Shown here in pieces: positions 24,579 to 33,227 of a stretch of DNA of 38,253 bases. The translations under genes were made by a program, and so were the position numbers. This DNA comes from Actinomycetota bacterium (lineage in GTDB: Bacteria > Actinomycetota > Actinomycetes > Propionibacteriales > Nocardioidaceae). The notes under the pieces are model-generated. The model ran no database searches. It saw only the letters and a program-made list of their open reading frames with translations, and was not told the DNA's origin. Positions within the stretch are counted from its first letter, which is position 1. Each line of letters opens with the position of its first letter. The stretch is from contig WLJH01000031.1 in NCBI GenBank assembly GCA_009701885.1, forward strand, positions 1 through 38,253. Direction: 5' to 3'.

Positions 24579-25190
24579 TCAGACCGGCAACCCGAGCCGC
24601 CGCAGGTCGGTGCGCAGGGTCGCGGCGTCGGTGAAGACCAGCCCGTGCAACCCGCAGGCGACGGCGGCCTCGACGTTGCTCGCGCGGTCGTCGACGAAGA
24701 CCAGCTCCTGGGGCGGCAGGCCGGCCCGCTCGACCGCAAGGGAGTACGCCGCGGGGTCGGGCTTGGCGACGCCCTCGGTGCCCGACACGACGACCGGGTC
24801 GAGCAGGGCCAGCTCGGGGAAGAGCCGGGGGGCGTGGGCGTGGTAGAGCTCGTCGGACCAGTTGGTCAGCCCGACCTGGCGCACACCGGCGGCGTGCAGC
24901 TCGTGCAGCAGCGCGGCCGTGCCCGGCACCGGGCCGAGCAGCGAGGCGGGGAAGTGCTCGCGGTAGGCGCGACCGGCGGCAGCCCAGCGCGGGTGCTCGC
25001 GCTCCAGCCAGGCCTGGGCGTCGTCCCAGGAGTCGCCGGAGTCGGGGCCGTGGTTCCAGGCCATGAAGTCGATCGACGCGAGGAACTCGCGTGCCTCGTC
25101 CTCACCGACGCCCGCCGCGATCGCGGGGAGGGGGTCCCAGTCGACGATCACGTTCCCGAGGTCCCACACGACCCCCCGCACGCCGCCCAT
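24579..25190 (-). CDS. HAD-superfamily hydrolase (YihX-like phosphatase)
   Basis: A 203-residue phosphatase. Motif I is VVWDLGNVIVDWDP (about 7-20; Asp10 the nucleophile), the 'DLGNV' form found in YihX-type HAD enzymes rather than the commoner DxDGT. Motif II is GLTNWS (about 110-115), motif III the Lys in GVAKPDP, and motif IV VFVDDRASNVEAA. The small cap between motifs I and II fits subfamily IA. ATG 25190 directly precedes the conserved start. The substrate is unknown, possibly a sugar phosphate (YihX itself acts on glucose-1-phosphate). It lies downstream of gltA in the same direction, but a strong terminator comes between. Confidence 0.88.
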   Translation of the reverse strand: MGGVRGVVWDLGNVIVDWDPLPAIAAGVGEDEAREFLASIDFMAWNHGPDSGDSWDDAQAWLEREHPRWAAAGRAYREHFPASLLGPVPGTAALLHELHAAGVRQVGLTNWSDELYHAHAPRLFPELALLDPVVVSGTEGVAKPDPAAYSLAVERAGLPPQELVFVDDRASNVEAAVACGLHGLVFTDAATLRTDLRRLGLPV

Positions 25191-25258
25191 CACGCACGCT
25201 CGCTGCGTTGTCGTCGGTCGACGGCCGAACCCGGGCCGCCTTCCCTCCTCCGCCGTGC
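25191..25258. repeat. Intergenic repeat, family C, copy 2
   Basis: Same ordered blocks as 1156-1224 (CACGCAC, GCGTTGTC, CGGTCGACG, AACCCGGG, CGCCTTCCCTC). Directly after it is the 12-bp palindrome GTGCGATCGCAC (25255-25266). It sits immediately upstream of the HAD phosphatase start codon and may therefore hold or influence its promoter. Confidence 0.7.
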
Positions 25259-25298
25259 GATCGCACGCGCTGGACGACGTGCGCCCGGGGCAAACGGG

Positions 25299-25327
25299 AC
25301 GACCCCGGACGCAGCGTCCGGGGTCGT
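25299..25327 (-). terminator. Terminator of gltA
   Basis: A perfect 12-bp stem (ACGACCCCGGAC, 25299-25310, with 25316-25327) and a 5-nt loop, about 20 nt past the citrate synthase stop. Confidence 0.85.
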
Positions 25328-25347
25328 GCCGAGTGGTGCGTGGTCCG

Positions 25348-26637
<1,290 letters not shown>

Positions 26638-26664
26638 GCCGATCGACTCTAGTCCGCGATCGGC
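26638..26664 (-). promoter_or_regulatory. gltA promoter with flanking inverted repeat (candidate operator)
   Basis: The -10 box TAGAGT (minus strand, 26646-26651) is framed by GCCGATCG (26638-26645) and CGATCGGC (26657-26664), a perfect 8-bp inverted repeat with an 11-nt spacer. One half-site directly adjoins the GTG start. A bound dimer would cover the -10 box and start, so it looks like a repressor site. Confidence 0.5.
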
Positions 26665-26762
26665 GGCGGCGGGAACCGGGTGTCCCACGGACCGGCTCGC
26701 GCGCCCGCGTGCGCCGGCGCCCCCGGCGCACGGCTGGGGGGCTGTGGCGCCCACCTCGCGTT

Positions 26763-26792
26763 TTGGCGTACGCCGCAGCAGAGCCCTAGTCT
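26763..26792 (+). promoter_or_regulatory. Possible promoter of rplM-rpsI-glmM
   Basis: TTGGCG (26763-26768) and TAGTCT (26787-26792) with an 18-nt spacer, in the 350-bp divergent gap. It would give a leader of about 190 nt containing the two hairpins below. The rest of the gap, 26665-26762, shows nothing I can assign. Confidence 0.35.
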
Positions 26793-26856
26793 TGCCTGTC
26801 GCGACTCCTGCCGCGCGCCGTGCCTCGTGCCGGTGTGCAGATCTGGACGTGAGCCG

Positions 26857-26960
26857 CACCCGGCCTCCCCGCGAGGAGCGGCCGGGTGGGTCGGTGCGAA
26901 CCAGGCCGTGTTCGTCAGGAGCCGCAGCAGCACCACCCCGACCGGGCACCCCCGGTCGGG
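26857..26960 (+). promoter_or_regulatory. Structured rplM leader: two GC-rich hairpins
   Basis: Hairpin 1: CACCCGGCC (26857-26865) with GGCCGGGTG (26880-26888). Hairpin 2: CCCGACCGGG (26937-26946) with CCCGGTCGGG (26951-26960), a perfect 10-bp stem with a CACC loop ending 27 nt before the rplM start. This could be a ribosomal-protein autoregulatory leader; no match to a known leader class was recognised. Confidence 0.45.
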
Positions 26961-26987
26961 ACCGACGAACGAACAGGTAGTACTGCC

Positions 26988-27431
26988 GTGCGCACCTACA
27001 GCCCCAAGCCCGCTGACGTCCAGCGCGAGTGGCTCGTCATCGACGCCACCGACGTCGTGCTCGGACGCCTCGCCACCCAGACCGCGAACCTCCTGCGTGG
27101 CAAGCACAAGCCGACCTTCGCCCCCCACATGGACATGGGCGACTTCGTGATCATCATCAACGCGGAGAAGGTCTCGCTCTCCGGCTCCAAGCCGACGAAG
27201 AAGATGGCCTACCGCCACTCCGGCTTCCCCGGCGGCCTCTCGCAGACGCCCTACGGCGAGCTGCTCGAGAAGGACGCCCGCCAGGTCGTCGAGCGCGCCG
27301 TGTGGGGCATGCTCCCCAAGAACAAGCTCGGTCGCCAGATCATCAAGAAGCTCAAGGTCTACTCGGGCCCCGCGCACCCGCACTCCGCCCAGCAGGCCAC
27401 CCCGTTCGAGATCAGCCAGATCTCCCAGTAA
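26988..27431 (+). CDS. rplM: 50S ribosomal protein L13
   Basis: L13 is an early-assembly protein of the large subunit. The 147-residue length is normal. It starts with [21 protein letters not shown], then [47 protein letters not shown] and the signature region [28 protein letters not shown] 26988 matches the family start. It heads rplM-rpsI-glmM, with 26 nt to rpsI. A long structured leader precedes it. Confidence 0.98.
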   Translation: MRTYSPKPADVQREWLVIDATDVVLGRLATQTANLLRGKHKPTFAPHMDMGDFVIIINAEKVSLSGSKPTKKMAYRHSGFPGGLSQTPYGELLEKDARQVVERAVWGMLPKNKLGRQIIKKLKVYSGPAHPHSAQQATPFEISQISQ

Positions 27432-27457
27432 TCGACGACGAGAACAAGGACATAGAC

Positions 27458-27970
27458 ATGGCTGACTCCGCCACCACCGAGACCACCGAGGTCGAGGAGA
27501 CCTACACCACCGACGAGCAGGGCATCGCCTACTCCTCGGAGTCCGCGCCCAGCGCCGACTTCGAGGCCCGCCCCGCCACGATCGCCCCCGCCGCGGCCAC
27601 CGGTCGCCGCAAGGAGGCCGTCGCCCGCGTCCGGATCGTCCCCGGCACCGGCGTGTGGACGATCAACGGTCGCACCCTCGACTCCTACTTCCCCAACAAG
27701 CTGCACCAGCAGGTCGTGAACGAGCCGTTCGCCCAGCTGCAGCTCGAGGGTCGCTTCGACGTCATCGCCCGCATCCACGGCGGCGGCATCACCGGCCAGG
27801 CCGGCGCGCTGCGCCTCGGCGTGGCCCGCTGCCTCAACGCCGTCGACGTCGAGGCCAACCGCCCGACGCTGAAGAAGGCCGGGCTGCTGACCCGCGACGC
27901 GCGCGTCATCGAGCGCAAGAAGGCCGGTCTGAAGAAGGCCCGCAAGGCGCCTCAGTTCTCCAAGCGCTGA
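27458..27970 (+). CDS. rpsI: 30S ribosomal protein S9
   Basis: S9 reaches into the ribosomal P site with its basic C-terminal tail ([19 protein letters not shown], complete here and ending with the conserved SKR). The conserved domain begins at about residue 45 ([18 protein letters not shown]) and includes [19 protein letters not shown]. The first 45 residues are an acidic, Thr/Glu-rich extension as in other actinobacteria. ATG 27458 has an AAGGA site 8-12 nt upstream. glmM follows after 16 nt, so it is in the same operon. Confidence 0.98.
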   Translation: MADSATTETTEVEETYTTDEQGIAYSSESAPSADFEARPATIAPAAATGRRKEAVARVRIVPGTGVWTINGRTLDSYFPNKLHQQVVNEPFAQLQLEGRFDVIARIHGGGITGQAGALRLGVARCLNAVDVEANRPTLKKAGLLTRDARVIERKKAGLKKARKAPQFSKR

Positions 27971-27986
27971 TCCGGTCGTCTCTCAC

Positions 27987-29330
27987 GTGGGACGACTCTT
28001 CGGCACGGACGGGGTCCGCGGTCTCGCCAACGGCGACCTGACCGCGGACCTCGCTCTGCATCTGGGCGAGGCCGCTGCGCGCGTATTGGTCGGGGGCACC
28101 GCGCCCGGCCGGCGCCCGCTCGCGGTGGTCGGTCGCGACACCCGGATCTCCGGGCAGTTCCTCGAGCACGCGGTGGTGGCCGGCCTGGCCTCCGCCGGTG
28201 TCGACGTGCTGCGCCTGCGGGTCGTCCCGACCCCGGGCGTGGCCTACCTGACCGACCGGCTGCAGGCCGACCTCGGCGTGGTCATCTCCGCCAGCCACAA
28301 CCCGATGCCCGACAACGGCATCAAGCTGCTGGGGCGCGGCGGGCACAAGCTCGACGACGCGGTCGAGGCCGCCATCGAGGAGGCCATGGACACGCCGGTC
28401 GCGCTGCCGACCGGGGCCGACGTGGGGCGCGTGACGCCGTACGCCTCCACCGTGGCCGACTACTCCGCGCACCTCGTGGAGTCCCTCGACGGGCTGCGCC
28501 TCGACGGGCTGACCGTGGTGCTCGACTGCGCCCACGGCGCGGCCCACGAGGTCGGGCCGCGCGTCCTGGCCGCCGCCGGTGCGACCGTCATCCCGATCGG
28601 GGACCGGCCCGACGGGCTCAACATCAACTCCGGCTGCGGCTCGACCGACCTGCGTGCGCTGCGCCAGGCCGTGCTCGAGCACGGCGCCGACGCCGGCTTC
28701 GCGGTCGACGGCGATGCCGACCGCTGCTTGGCCGTGGACCACACGGGCCTCACCGTCGACGGCGACCAGCTGCTGGCGCTGCTGGCCGTCGCGCTCAAGG
28801 ACCGCGGGCGACTGCCCGAGGACACCCTCGTCGTCACCGTCATGAGCAACCTCGGGCTCCACCACGCCATGCGGGACGCCGGCATCCGTGTGCAGCAGAC
28901 CGCCGTGGGGGACCGCTACGTCCTCGAGGCGATGCGCTCCGGCGGCTGGTCCATCGGCGGCGAGCAGTCGGGGCACGTGATCCTCGGCGACCACGCCACC
29001 ACCGGCGACGGCCTGCTGACCGCGCTGCAGGTGATGGCGCGGATGAAGCGGACCGGGCGCAGCCTGCGCGAGCTCGCCGAGCCCGTGGTCCGGCTGCCGC
29101 AGGTGCTGGTCAACGTCCCCGGTGTCGACCGCGGGCGCACCGACGACGAGGTGCTCCTCGCCGCGGTCGCCGCGGCCGAGGAGGCGCTCGGCGACTCCGG
29201 CCGGGTGCTGCTGCGGGCCTCGGGCACCGAGCCGCTGGTGCGGGTCATGGTCGAGGCGCCGACCCAGGCCGAGGCCCAGCGGGTCGCCGACGGGCTCGCC
29301 GATGTCGTGCGGGAGCGCCTGGCTCTCTGA
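27987..29330 (+). CDS. glmM: Phosphoglucosamine mutase
   Basis: Interconverts glucosamine-6-phosphate and glucosamine-1-phosphate on the way to UDP-GlcNAc for peptidoglycan. The 447-residue protein has the N-terminal [14 protein letters not shown], the phosphoserine loop [13 protein letters not shown] with catalytic Ser103, the Mg-binding DGDADR (about 243-248), the sugar loop GGEQSGHVI (about 327-335) and the phosphate-binding [15 protein letters not shown] near 410. GTG 27987 begins the family start. It closely follows rpsI, an arrangement common in actinobacteria, and acts directly after glmS (33228) in the pathway. Confidence 0.97.
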   Translation: MGRLFGTDGVRGLANGDLTADLALHLGEAAARVLVGGTAPGRRPLAVVGRDTRISGQFLEHAVVAGLASAGVDVLRLRVVPTPGVAYLTDRLQADLGVVISASHNPMPDNGIKLLGRGGHKLDDAVEAAIEEAMDTPVALPTGADVGRVTPYASTVADYSAHLVESLDGLRLDGLTVVLDCAHGAAHEVGPRVLAAAGATVIPIGDRPDGLNINSGCGSTDLRALRQAVLEHGADAGFAVDGDADRCLAVDHTGLTVDGDQLLALLAVALKDRGRLPEDTLVVTVMSNLGLHHAMRDAGIRVQQTAVGDRYVLEAMRSGGWSIGGEQSGHVILGDHATTGDGLLTALQVMARMKRTGRSLRELAEPVVRLPQVLVNVPGVDRGRTDDEVLLAAVAAAEEALGDSGRVLLRASGTEPLVRVMVEAPTQAEAQRVADGLADVVRERLAL

Positions 29331-29333
29331 GGC

Positions 29334-29374
29334 TGGTCGAGCAGGCGAGCGCCAGCGAGCCGTCGTCGAGACCC
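29334..29374. repeat. Dispersed repeat, family B, copy 3
   Basis: CTGGTCGAGCAGGCGAGCGC..CAGCGAGCCGTCGTCGAGACC, starting 4 nt after the glmM stop. It shares ordered blocks with 20179-20220 and the complement of 15756-15792. Confidence 0.75.
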
Positions 29375-29382
29375 GGTGAGCC

Positions 29383-29405
29383 GCCTGTGATCGGCGACCA
29401 CAGGC
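29383..29405 (+). terminator. Hairpin after glmM
   Basis: GCCTGTG (29383-29389) pairs with CACAGGC (29399-29405), with a 9-nt loop, about 53 nt past the glmM stop. It is a candidate terminator of the rplM operon. Confidence 0.45.
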
Positions 29406-29514
29406 ACCTCCCGCGGTCCCGACACGCGGGTCACGGCCTCGCAGGCTCAGCCGTGCCGCTCGCTCGACCACCGTCGCCGGGTCCGCTGGCGCGTCCCCGG
29501 CAGGGGTTCCCCGG

Positions 29515-29545
29515 TTGAAGGGGGGTCCTTACCCCTCGATACGGT
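29515..29545 (+). promoter_or_regulatory. Putative promoter of the ABC exporter, with GGGGT/ACCCC palindrome
   Basis: TTGAAG (29515-29520) and TACGGT (29540-29545), 19 nt apart; the -10 box ends 7 nt before the ATG at 29553. The spacer contains GGGGTCCTTACCCC, a small palindrome that could bind a regulator. Confidence 0.4.
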
Positions 29546-29552
29546 CGGGGGC

Positions 29553-30446
29553 ATGGATGCCGCAGTCCTGGCCGTCGAGGCCCTCGGCAAGTCGTTCGGA
29601 CCGGTCCGCGCCGTGGACGACCTCACCTTCGAGGTCCACCCCGGCCGAGTGACCGGCTTCCTGGGCCCCAACGGATCCGGCAAGACCACGACCCTGCGGA
29701 TGCTCCTCGGGCTCGTGCGGCCCACCGACGGCCGCGCCCTGGTGGGCGGCCGGCCCTACGGTGACCACCCGGTCCCGGGGGCGCTCGTCGGGGCGGCGCT
29801 CGAGGCGACCGGCTTCCACCCCGGCCGCACCGGGCTGGGCCACCTGACGGCGTACGCACCCCAGGTGGGGGTGGACCGCGCACGCTGCCGCGAGGTGCTG
29901 GAGCTGGTGGGTCTCGGACCGGCGGGGGACCGGAAGGTCGGGGGCTACTCCCTGGGCATGCGGCAGCGGCTCGGCCTTGCCACGGCGCTGCTCGCCGACC
30001 CGCCGGCGCTGCTGCTCGACGAGCCCGCCAACGGGCTCGACCCCGAGGGGATCGTGTGGCTGCGCGGCTTCCTGCGTCACCTGGCGGCCGAGGGCCGCAC
30101 CGTCCTGGTCTCCAGCCACGTCCTGGCCGAGGTGCAGCACACCGTCGACGACGTCGTGGTGATCGCCAAGGGGCGGCTCGTGCACGCCTCCTCGCTGGCC
30201 GAGCTGGCCGCGCTCGCGGGGGTGAGCACGTACGTCGAGACGCCCGACCCCGCCGGCCTCGCCGCCCTGTGCGCGCAGCGGGGGTGGGTCGCCGCGCCGC
30301 GGGACCGTGGCACCCAGGTCGACGACGTCGACGCCGCGACCGTCGGCGCGGCCGCGCACGCCGCCGGCCTGGAGCTGCACCAGCTCACCACCAGGGGAGC
30401 CGACCTCGAGGACGTCTTCCTGCGACTGACCGGAGCCGCCTCGTGA
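29553..30446 (+). CDS. ABC transporter ATP-binding protein (ABC-2 exporter type)
   Basis: The 297-residue ATPase of a two-gene exporter. Walker A is GPNGSGKTTTLRM (about 36-48); the signature is GYSLGMRQRLGLATAL (about 131-146, the YSLGMRQR form usual in DrrA/NatA-like exporters); Walker B is ALLLDEPANGLDP; the switch His is in VLVSSHVLAEV. The C-terminal 80 residues are a regulatory domain ending GADLEDVFLRLTG, typical of ABC-2 ATPases. It overlaps the permease gene by 4 bp (GTGA). The substrate is unknown; relatives export drugs, bacteriocins or lipids. Confidence 0.93.
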   Translation: MDAAVLAVEALGKSFGPVRAVDDLTFEVHPGRVTGFLGPNGSGKTTTLRMLLGLVRPTDGRALVGGRPYGDHPVPGALVGAALEATGFHPGRTGLGHLTAYAPQVGVDRARCREVLELVGLGPAGDRKVGGYSLGMRQRLGLATALLADPPALLLDEPANGLDPEGIVWLRGFLRHLAAEGRTVLVSSHVLAEVQHTVDDVVVIAKGRLVHASSLAELAALAGVSTYVETPDPAGLAALCAQRGWVAAPRDRGTQVDDVDAATVGAAAHAAGLELHQLTTRGADLEDVFLRLTGAAS

Positions 30447-31273
30447 GCCCCACCGCCCCGACCCTGAACAGGTTCGGCGTCGCCCTGCTCGCGGAGTGGC
30501 GCAAGCTGACGAGCACCGCGCTGTGGTGGGTGCTGGGTGTCGGGATGGCTGCCTACCTCGCCTTCATGGGCGCGGTGCTGGCGTTCACCTTCGCCGCCGC
30601 GCCCCCGAGCCCCGACACCCCCGCGATCACCGGGGTCGACGCGGCGCTCGCCGTGCTCGGCACGCTCAACGCCATCGGGTACGTCTTCCCGCTGCTCGTC
30701 GGCACCCTCCTCGTGACGACCGAGGTCCGGCACCGCACGCTCACCCAGTCGCTGCTCGTCGAGCCCCGACGCGGCGTCCTGCTCGGCGCCAAGCTCGTCG
30801 TCGCGGCCGCGGTGGGCCTGCTGTACGGCGTGCTCGGCGTCGTGGGCCTGCTGGCCACCTCCGCCCCGGTCCTCGAGCTGGTCGGCGACGGCATCTTCCT
30901 CACCGACCCCGCGGTCCTGCGCGTCCTCGGCCTCGGGATCCTCGTCACCGGCCTGTGGGCCGTCCTCGGCGCGGCCTTCGGCGCCGTCGTCCCGAACCAG
31001 GTCGCCGCGATCGTCGCGGTGCTGGCCTTCACCCAGTTCGTCGAGCCGATCGCCCGGCTGGGCCTCTCGGCCGTCGACTCCCTCTCCGGCGTCGCGGCGT
31101 TCCTCCCCGGCGCCGCCGCCGACGCCGTCGTCGGGGCCTCGCTTTTCGGCGAGATCAGCGGTGGCGGGGGCGACCTGCTGCCGGGCTGGGCGGGGGCGCT
31201 CGTGCTCCTCGCGTACGCCGCGGTCCTCACCGTCGTCGGGCGCTGGACCACCTTCGCCCGCGACGTGGCCTGA
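30443..31273 (+). CDS. ABC-2 type permease
   Basis: The membrane partner of the ATPase just upstream. The 276-residue protein has about six membrane segments (e.g. WWVLGVGMAAYLAFMGAVLAF; AIGYVFPLLVGTLLV; KLVVAAAVGLLYGVLGVVGLL; VLGLGILVTGLWAVLGAAFGAVV; a final one near 250-265). The cytoplasmic motif EVRHRTLTQSLLVEPRR, following the second segment, is characteristic of ABC-2 permeases and contacts the ATPase. Its GTG start overlaps the ATPase stop, so translation is coupled. Confidence 0.92.
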   Translation: MSPTAPTLNRFGVALLAEWRKLTSTALWWVLGVGMAAYLAFMGAVLAFTFAAAPPSPDTPAITGVDAALAVLGTLNAIGYVFPLLVGTLLVTTEVRHRTLTQSLLVEPRRGVLLGAKLVVAAAVGLLYGVLGVVGLLATSAPVLELVGDGIFLTDPAVLRVLGLGILVTGLWAVLGAAFGAVVPNQVAAIVAVLAFTQFVEPIARLGLSAVDSLSGVAAFLPGAAADAVVGASLFGEISGGGGDLLPGWAGALVLLAYAAVLTVVGRWTTFARDVA

Positions 31274-31319
31274 GCCGACTCCTGCCACTCCCTGACCGGC
31301 CGGGGCTCGCCCACTCGGG

Positions 31320-31363
31320 GCCGGTTCGACGGTGACCCGGCGCCGGTTCGAGGGTGACTCGGC
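31320..31363 (+). repeat. 22-bp tandem direct repeat
   Basis: Two adjacent 22-bp units (31320-31341 and 31342-31363) agree at 20 of 22 positions; each starts GCCGGTTCGA and ends CGGC. They lie between the exporter and the next gene, ending about 73 nt before its putative -10 box, and could be paired regulator sites. Nothing else is seen in this gap. Confidence 0.75.
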
Positions 31364-31435
31364 GCTCGTGCGCGTCATCGGGCGCGCGCCGCAGGGGCCT
31401 GTGGAGAGCCGTCGGCGCTCGTCGGCGACCTGGCG

Positions 31436-31441
31436 TAGAAC
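31436..31441 (+). promoter_or_regulatory. Putative -10 box of the membrane-anchored protein gene
   Basis: TAGAAC, 6 nt before the ATG at 31448; leaderless arrangement. Confidence 0.35.
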
Positions 31442-31447
31442 TCCTCT

Positions 31448-32086
31448 ATGACCTCGGGGACCCTGCGCCTGCTCGTGTGGGTGCTCGCTGCGGCCACGGC
31501 GGTCCTGCTGGCCGTGACCTCCTTGACCCTGGTGGGGCAGTGGCGCGACCGGGCCGCGGCCACCCCGGCGGAGGCCGGTCCGGTGCTGGAGCGCCACGGG
31601 GTGCGGCTCCGGCTCCCGGCGCCGGCCGAGGTGCTGCCGGCGCGGGAGCGGCTGTTCTACGCCGACCGCGGTGGGCGGACAGCTGCGGCGGTGCGGAGAG
31701 CGGCGCTGCTGGTGCCCGAGGCCTGCCCGGCGGTGCCCGGCTCGTCGCGGGGGTTCGTCGGCGTCGTGCGGTCGGGCGGCACCAGTGCCACCGCGCACGA
31801 CCTGCAGGTCGCGGCGTGGGCCACGGGGTTGGGGGCAGCCGTGGGGGAGCGACCGCAGGAGATCGAGCTCCCGGACGCGCGTGGGCGGCGTACCGACCTG
31901 GTCGCGGACGTGCGGGTCGACGGGCCCTGCCAGCCCGAGCGGGTCCGCGCCAGCCTGGTCACGCTGCTGGCGGACGGTCGAGCGGCCACGGTGGTGCTGG
32001 TGCGCGACGTCGGGCCGGCGGACGCCCTGGACGACGCGACGGCCGAGCTGCTGCTGGCGACGGTCGAGGCGGTGGAGGTGGGGTGA
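31448..32086 (+). CDS. Hypothetical membrane-anchored protein
   Basis: A 212-residue protein with one N-terminal hydrophobic segment (LRLLVWVLAAATAVLLAVTSLTLVG, about 6-30) that acts as an anchor or uncleaved signal, and an extracytoplasmic domain of about 180 residues. Two cysteines (VPEACPAVPG and VDGPCQPERV) could form a disulfide. No enzyme motif is visible and I do not recognise the family. It follows the ABC exporter in the same direction after 174 bp and ends 6 bp from the coaA stop (convergent). Confidence 0.7.
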   Translation: MTSGTLRLLVWVLAAATAVLLAVTSLTLVGQWRDRAAATPAEAGPVLERHGVRLRLPAPAEVLPARERLFYADRGGRTAAAVRRAALLVPEACPAVPGSSRGFVGVVRSGGTSATAHDLQVAAWATGLGAAVGERPQEIELPDARGRRTDLVADVRVDGPCQPERVRASLVTLLADGRAATVVLVRDVGPADALDDATAELLLATVEAVEVG

Positions 32087-32092
32087 GGAGGC

Positions 32093-33079
32093 TCAGAGCT
32101 TGCGCAGGCGCACGTAGCGCACCGAGTGGTCGCGGTCCTTGCGGAGCACGAGCGTCGCCCGGGAGCGCGTGGGCAGCACGTTGTCGGTGAGGTTGGGCCC
32201 GTTGATCGTGTCCCAGATGCGCTGCGCCTCGGCGACGGCCTCGTCGTGGTCGAGGTCGCCGTACTTGGCGAAGTAGGAGCCGGGGTCGCGGAACGCGGTC
32301 TCCCGCAGGCGCAGGAAGCGCTCGACGTACCACTGGCGGATGTGGCTGGTGCCTGCGTCGACGAAGACGGAGAAGTCGAAGAAGTCGCTGACGGCCAAGC
32401 CGGTGCGGCCGTCCTCGCGCACGCGGGCGGGCTGGAGGACGTTGAGCCCCTCGATGATGACGATGTCGGGACGCTTGATCACGATCTTCTCGTCCGGGAC
32501 GACGTCGTAGACGAGGTGGGAGTACGTCGGCGCCTCGATCTCGTCCTTGCCCGACTTGATGTCGACGACGAAGCGCAGCAGCGCGCGGCGGTCGTAGGAC
32601 TCCGGGAAGCCCTTGCGCTGCAGCAGGCCGCGGCGCTCGAGCTCGGCGTTGGGGTAGAGGAAGCCGTCGGTGGTGACCAGCGCGACGTTGGGGTGCTCGG
32701 GCCAGTGGGCCAGCATCTGCTGCAGCACGCGCGCGGTAGTGGACTTGCCGACCGCCACGGAGCCGGCCAGCCCGATGACGAAGGGCGTGCGCGGGGGCGT
32801 CGGACGCTGGAGGAACTCCTCCTGCTCGCGGTGCAACCGGCCCGCGGAGCCGACGTACATCGACAGCAGCCGGGAGAGCGGGAGGTAGACCTCCTGGACC
32901 TCCTCGATGTCCAGGGAGTCCCCGAGTCCCTGGAGGGCGTTGACCTCGTCGGCGGTGAGCGGGCTCTCTGTCTCCGCCGCGAGGGCGGCCCAGGCGTCGC
33001 GCTCGAGCTCGATGAAGGGTGAGGACTCCCGCCCGGTGTCGTCGTGGCCCTGGTGCGGGCCCCGGCCGGGGGTGGACAT
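32093..33079 (-). CDS. coaA: Pantothenate kinase, type I
   Basis: Phosphorylates pantothenate, the first and regulated step of CoA synthesis. The 328-residue product has the P-loop GSVAVGKST (106-114), followed by VTTDGFLYPNAELERRGLLQRKGFPESYD, the region that binds pantothenate and closes the active site, and IEGLNVLQ. The C-terminus reads NVLPTRSRATLVLRKDRDHSV, typical of the prokaryotic type I enzyme, which CoA inhibits. ATG 33079 starts a non-conserved N-terminus of 20 residues; CAGACT lies 7-8 nt upstream. It is divergent from glmS, with a 148-bp gap. Confidence 0.96.
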   Translation of the reverse strand: MSTPGRGPHQGHDDTGRESSPFIELERDAWAALAAETESPLTADEVNALQGLGDSLDIEEVQEVYLPLSRLLSMYVGSAGRLHREQEEFLQRPTPPRTPFVIGLAGSVAVGKSTTARVLQQMLAHWPEHPNVALVTTDGFLYPNAELERRGLLQRKGFPESYDRRALLRFVVDIKSGKDEIEAPTYSHLVYDVVPDEKIVIKRPDIVIIEGLNVLQPARVREDGRTGLAVSDFFDFSVFVDAGTSHIRQWYVERFLRLRETAFRDPGSYFAKYGDLDHDEAVAEAQRIWDTINGPNLTDNVLPTRSRATLVLRKDRDHSVRYVRLRKL

Positions 33080-33213
33080 GCGCGTCAGTCTGGCAGGACG
33101 CGGCGGGGAGGAGGGGACCGGCCCGCCGCCTGGTCGGTCGACGCGTCGTCAGGCGCAGCCCCGTCGCGCCGCCCCGGGGCGCTCGCGACGGCGGGGTTCG
33201 GCGGAACCGGGCT

Positions 33214-33219
33214 TAGACT
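33214..33219 (+). promoter_or_regulatory. Putative -10 box of glmS
   Basis: TAGACT, 8 nt before the ATG at 33228; leaderless arrangement. No glmS ribozyme-like leader could fit. Confidence 0.45.
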
Positions 33220-33227
33220 CCTGGCCC

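Noticed and set aside
33080..33227. glmS ribozyme or riboswitch upstream of glmS
   Set aside because: The putative -10 box lies 8 nt before the ATG, leaving no leader, and no ribozyme-like structure is seen. The glmS ribozyme is known mainly from Firmicutes.
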